Positions 60,847 to 64,000 of a stretch of 64,000 nt of DNA are shown in pieces. The DNA is taken from assembly GCA_023393115.1 (NCBI GenBank), contig JAEWMS010000057.1:7190-71189 (forward strand), written 5' to 3'. Numbering within the stretch: the first letter of the stretch is position 1; every line of letters begins with the position of its first letter. The DNA is from Bacillota bacterium (GTDB taxonomy: Bacteria; Bacillota; Clostridia; Acetivibrionales; DSM-1351). The position numbers and the translations under genes were made by a program. Below the pieces are notes generated by a model. It had not been told where the DNA came from and searched no databases. It saw only the letters and a list, made by a program, of their open reading frames with translations.

Positions 60847-62255
60847 TATCTTTTTTGAAACAGTCTTAAGGCAGTTAATACTGCTCCAATAAGAGAAATT
60901 AATCCCGCACTGATATAGGTAACTCTCATTGCAAAGGCAAATTCCGCTTCTTTTCCTTCAACAAAAGTGGTTACTTTATAGCCAAGCTGGCTGCTCATAA
61001 CACCATAGAGTATAAGAGTTGAAACTGAAATTCCTACCACCAGCCCCAGGTTTCTTACCAGGGCATTTATGCTGCCTGCTATTCCTACCCTGTCTCTTGG
61101 AACTGAAGACATTATTAGGGAATTGTTTGGAGACTGAAACATGCCGTTTCCAAGGGCCATAATTGCTATTATGACAACAAGCTTCACAGGCTCCAGTTGC
61201 TGGTCTAAAGTAGCCATCATAAAGAATGCCGAGGAGAATATTACCAGGCCAATCAATGTAAGCAGCTCTGACCCGATCTTATCTGAAAGATGCCCGCTTA
61301 TGGGAGCTACAATAAACAATACCAGTGGATATGTCATTAAGTACAGTCCTGAGACTGAAGGTGACATTTTTATTACATCCTGTAAATAAAAGGGTAAAAG
61401 TATATTGGAACAATTCATCGCGACAAAAAGCAGGAATCCACACAAAATACTCAGTGAAAAAAGCTGGTTCCTGAATATATTTAGCTGAAGCAGTGGACTA
61501 TCTTCGGCCAGTTCAACCTTTATAAATATAATAAAAGCTGCTATAGCTAATCCAAAGCCTATAAGAACAGGTGGCTCTGAGAAGCCAATCTGCTCACCGG
61601 ATAATATAGCTGCAAATAATGCAACTATAAAAACCAAAAAGAGCAGAGCACCTTTTATATCTAATCTGGCCTTTATACTTTCTTCATCTCTTGGAAGGAT
61701 CTTAAGTCCGAGTATAAATGCAAAAATACCTATCGGAATATTAATCAGGAATATATATTGCCATGCAGCCGCATCTACGATAAAGCCTCCAAGAGGCGGC
61801 CCTACCAGGGTGCCCAGCGCCACAAACGAGCCTGTTATTCCCAATGCCTTTCCCCTTTCACCTGCCGGAAAGACTCTGGTAATAATGCCCTGATTTGTTG
61901 CCATAAAGCCAGCGGCACCGATAGCCTGTATCACTCTTGCAAGTACAAGCAAATACAGTGAGTTGGCAATTGCACACATCAAGGAACCTAAAGTGAAAAT
62001 TATTATCCCTATTTTAAAAACCCTTACAGTCCCCTTTATATCTCCCAATCTTCCGAAGATAAGAATTGTGGCGGATATTGCAATTAAGTATGAAGAAACA
62101 ATAATTGCTATTGAATTCATTCCAACTTTAAAGTAGTCTGCCATAACAGGGAGTGCAACATTTACTATACTGCTGTCAAGACAAGCCATAAAGGTCAGTA
62201 GAACTATATTGAAAAGGATTAATCCTCTATTTTTATACTTGGGTTGAATTTCCAT
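60825..62255 (-). CDS. DHA2-family MFS drug exporter (EmrB/QacA-like)
   Basis: 476 residues, 14 predicted helices. MACLDSSIVNVALPVMADYF at helix 1, FGRLGDIKGTVRVFKIG in loop 2-3, ARVIQAIGAAGFMATNQGII, and GITGSFVALGTLVGPPLGGFI (motif C) are typical. Unlike the exporter at 51886 it has no large insertion, and no regulator gene adjoins it. Exports drugs or metabolites by proton antiport. The ribosome site is weak. Confidence 0.92.
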   Translation of the reverse strand: MEIQPKYKNRGLILFNIVLLTFMACLDSSIVNVALPVMADYFKVGMNSIAIIVSSYLIAISATILIFGRLGDIKGTVRVFKIGIIIFTLGSLMCAIANSLYLLVLARVIQAIGAAGFMATNQGIITRVFPAGERGKALGITGSFVALGTLVGPPLGGFIVDAAAWQYIFLINIPIGIFAFILGLKILPRDEESIKARLDIKGALLFLVFIVALFAAILSGEQIGFSEPPVLIGFGLAIAAFIIFIKVELAEDSPLLQLNIFRNQLFSLSILCGFLLFVAMNCSNILLPFYLQDVIKMSPSVSGLYLMTYPLVLFIVAPISGHLSDKIGSELLTLIGLVIFSSAFFMMATLDQQLEPVKLVVIIAIMALGNGMFQSPNNSLIMSSVPRDRVGIAGSINALVRNLGLVVGISVSTLILYGVMSSQLGYKVTTFVEGKEAEFAFAMRVTYISAGLISLIGAVLTALRLFQKRYKKADSK

Positions 62256-62522
62256 AAGACTCAGACTATCTCCATATCAAGTTTATTTTCAATTAATTTT
62301 CACATCAATCTCAATTTTTAAGCATAATAAATTCATACTAGAATAGCACATAATTTAGCAGAATTCAACCTACAAGTGGCACAATAAAGCAAAGTATAAG
62401 AGCTTTTTACTCAAAATTAAAGCAAAGCACATTTTCACATGCTCTGCCATATGCATATATCTTTATTTAATAGAATTTGTACTGTCTCAGCTTTGGTGAA
62501 TAGCTTATATACAGTATTTTGT

Positions 62523-63851
62523 TTAATCTACTGCCAGTCCAGCCATGTTAAGCAGGTTCCAGGGCTTATTATAATGTGGTTGGAAAAAGAAGTCAAGAAA
62601 GGCTAGTTCATCTATTGTCATTTTATTCTGTATAACCACAGATAATGTGTTTATTGATTGAGTCAGATCGGCTTTTGATAAAACCTGGGCACCTAAAATC
62701 ACCCTTGTTTTACTGTCATAAATAACCTTAAGCATTGCCTCATCATGAGTTGGCATAAATTCAGGTCTGTAGTTTTCCCTGATCAGAATGGACTTAATAT
62801 CCAAATCAGAAGCCTTTGCCATGGTTTCGGTTAACCCCGTAGCTGCACAATTAAGCTCATAAATTTTTATACCTGAGGTAGCCTGAGTCCCAAGACTTTT
62901 TGTTGATGGCTTTACAAGATTTCTAGCTATTAATGTTCCCATCCTGACTGCATTTGTTGCAAGAGGGATATACTGGTATTTTCCTGTGGGATTATATAAT
63001 ACCGCACAGCAGTCACCGGCTGCAAATACGTCCTTGCAACTTGTTTGCATATATTCATCAACCATAATGGCTCCGTTGTTAAGCATATCAAGCTTACCTT
63101 TAAACATTTCAGTACTGGGTCTAAAACCAATACTAAGTATAACCATATCAGCGTTGTAGGTGCCTTTATTGGTGACAACCCTCTCCACCTTGTTATTTTT
63201 TCCTTCGAATCTGATAACTGTCTCTGATAGCGCCAGCTGTATACCGTGTTCTCTAAAGGCACCCTCAGCTATATCAGTGAATTCCTTATCAAAGTACTTA
63301 TTCATTATTCTGTCTTCGGTATCAATAAGTGTAACCTTCTTCCCCTGCCGTTCAAAAGCCTCAACCAGCTCTACACCAATATAGCCAGCTCCTATAACAA
63401 CTATATTTTCAGCAGCTTTTGATTTATTAATTATTGTTTCAGAATGATCAAAGTTCTTTGACAACTGAATATTTTCCAGTTCTATACCTTCCAGTTTAGG
63501 AATAATAGGCCATGAACCAGTTGTTACAATCAATTTGTCATAGTTATCCACGAACACCGAATTCTGGTCTAAATCTTTAACAACAAGGGACTTTTCGTCA
63601 AAATTGACCTCCAGTACCTCATGTCTCATTTTGGTAATAATACCAAGTTCCTTCAGCTTATCCGGCGATGAATAAAACAATCCTCCCGGATCTTCTACAA
63701 CACCGCCGACATATAAAGCTATCCCGCAGGATAGAAAGGAAATATTATTATTCTTTTCATATACAGTTATCTCTGCATCCTTATATCGTTTGGCAATATT
63801 ATTTGCTGCCGCTGTTCCGGCATGTGTACAACCTATAATCACTACTTTCAT
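62523..63851 (-). CDS. FAD-dependent NADH oxidase / CoA-disulfide reductase family protein
   Basis: 442 residues. FAD motif VIIGCTHAGTAAANNIA, redox-active Cys42 in SFLSCGIALYVGG (the single-cysteine sulfenate type), NAD motif VVIGAGYIGVELVEAFERQGKKV, FAD motif KDVFAAGDCCAV, and a C-terminal dimerisation domain ending HYNKPWNLLNMAGL. Members include water-forming NADH oxidase and CoA-disulfide reductase; sequence alone does not choose. In a strict anaerobe the likely role is O2 or disulfide detoxification. Single gene; AGGAGG lies upstream of the ATG. Confidence 0.93.
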   Translation of the reverse strand: MKVVIIGCTHAGTAAANNIAKRYKDAEITVYEKNNNISFLSCGIALYVGGVVEDPGGLFYSSPDKLKELGIITKMRHEVLEVNFDEKSLVVKDLDQNSVFVDNYDKLIVTTGSWPIIPKLEGIELENIQLSKNFDHSETIINKSKAAENIVVIGAGYIGVELVEAFERQGKKVTLIDTEDRIMNKYFDKEFTDIAEGAFREHGIQLALSETVIRFEGKNNKVERVVTNKGTYNADMVILSIGFRPSTEMFKGKLDMLNNGAIMVDEYMQTSCKDVFAAGDCCAVLYNPTGKYQYIPLATNAVRMGTLIARNLVKPSTKSLGTQATSGIKIYELNCAATGLTETMAKASDLDIKSILIRENYRPEFMPTHDEAMLKVIYDSKTRVILGAQVLSKADLTQSINTLSVVIQNKMTIDELAFLDFFFQPHYNKPWNLLNMAGLAVD

Positions 63852-64000
63852 AATTTACCTCCTGTTAATATCTCGTTAGTGTAAACTAAATTACACTTGT
63901 TATATTTTGAACATGCCATTTATCAAGGTTTTCGAAGTTTTTTTAAATAAAAAAACAATGACCCCCTCTTTTCCTGTATAATTGAAGTTCTCACGCACCA

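Overview
The window looks like a chromosome segment of a mesophilic, spore-forming, plant-fibre-degrading Clostridium of the Ruminiclostridium (C. cellulolyticum / C. papyrosolvens) type. This is inferred from low GC, strong AGGAGG-type ribosome binding sites, a xylan-utilisation locus with a YesM/YesN-type two-component system, a trimeric [FeFe]-hydrogenase operon, SpoVB and GerMN-type genes, and clostridial house styles such as SLH-anchored M16 peptidase. No rRNA, tRNA or CRISPR array was seen.

Region 1 (1-10.7 kb) is a xylo-oligosaccharide locus: the 5' part of a secreted CBM22-type protein, a cytoplasmic GH8 exo-oligoxylanase, two CUT1 permeases and a sugar-binding lipoprotein, all on the minus strand. 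Divergent from it are an AraC-type response regulator and its histidine kinase. A second, shorter response regulator converges on the kinase with a one-base gap. The likely logic is extracellular sensing, induction of the binding protein and permeases, and intracellular trimming of the oligomers.

Region 2 (10.8-21.3 kb) holds two cation/proton antiporters (CPA1 and CPA2), an ATPase/permease ABC pair with a degenerate ATPase signature and no binding protein, an exported M16 peptidase with SLH repeats, and a FAD oxidoreductase fused to a Rieske domain. The CPA2 antiporter has a leader with a terminator/antiterminator pair.

Region 3 (21.3-34 kb) holds a YwaF-like membrane protein, TrpB2-type tryptophan synthase beta, a 123-nt near-palindrome, the operon lepB / acyl-ACP thioesterase / GerMN protein / YdcF, two tandem membrane-anchored beta-propeller paralogues, a Ca2+-type P-ATPase and a 41-residue small ORF.

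Region 4 (34-44.3 kb) holds a stand-alone BtrH-like protein, the hydC-hydB-hydA NAD-linked hydrogenase operon, a small zinc-ribbon protein, a TraB-family protein with a membrane-anchored MutS-like ATPase, and an alpha/beta hydrolase with a MerR regulator behind a promoter of classic MerR geometry (19-bp spacer with a centred dyad).

Region 5 (44.3-50.7 kb) has a complete-looking group II intron inserted directly behind an intrinsic terminator and 6 bp before that MerR-type promoter, then an IMPase / acyl-CoA synthetase pair and a homocysteine methyltransferase-MTHFR fusion.

Region 6 (50.7-64 kb) holds a YjfB-like small protein, a TetR-MFS efflux cassette with a clear operator, an FHA / FtsW-RodA / PBP2 cell-wall operon, PpnP, a DUF1294 protein, SpoVB, a HAD phosphatase, a second DHA2 efflux pump and an NADH-oxidase-type flavoprotein. 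Seven-base repeats of the AGTGAAN type line the convergent gap between the MFS and PBP genes.
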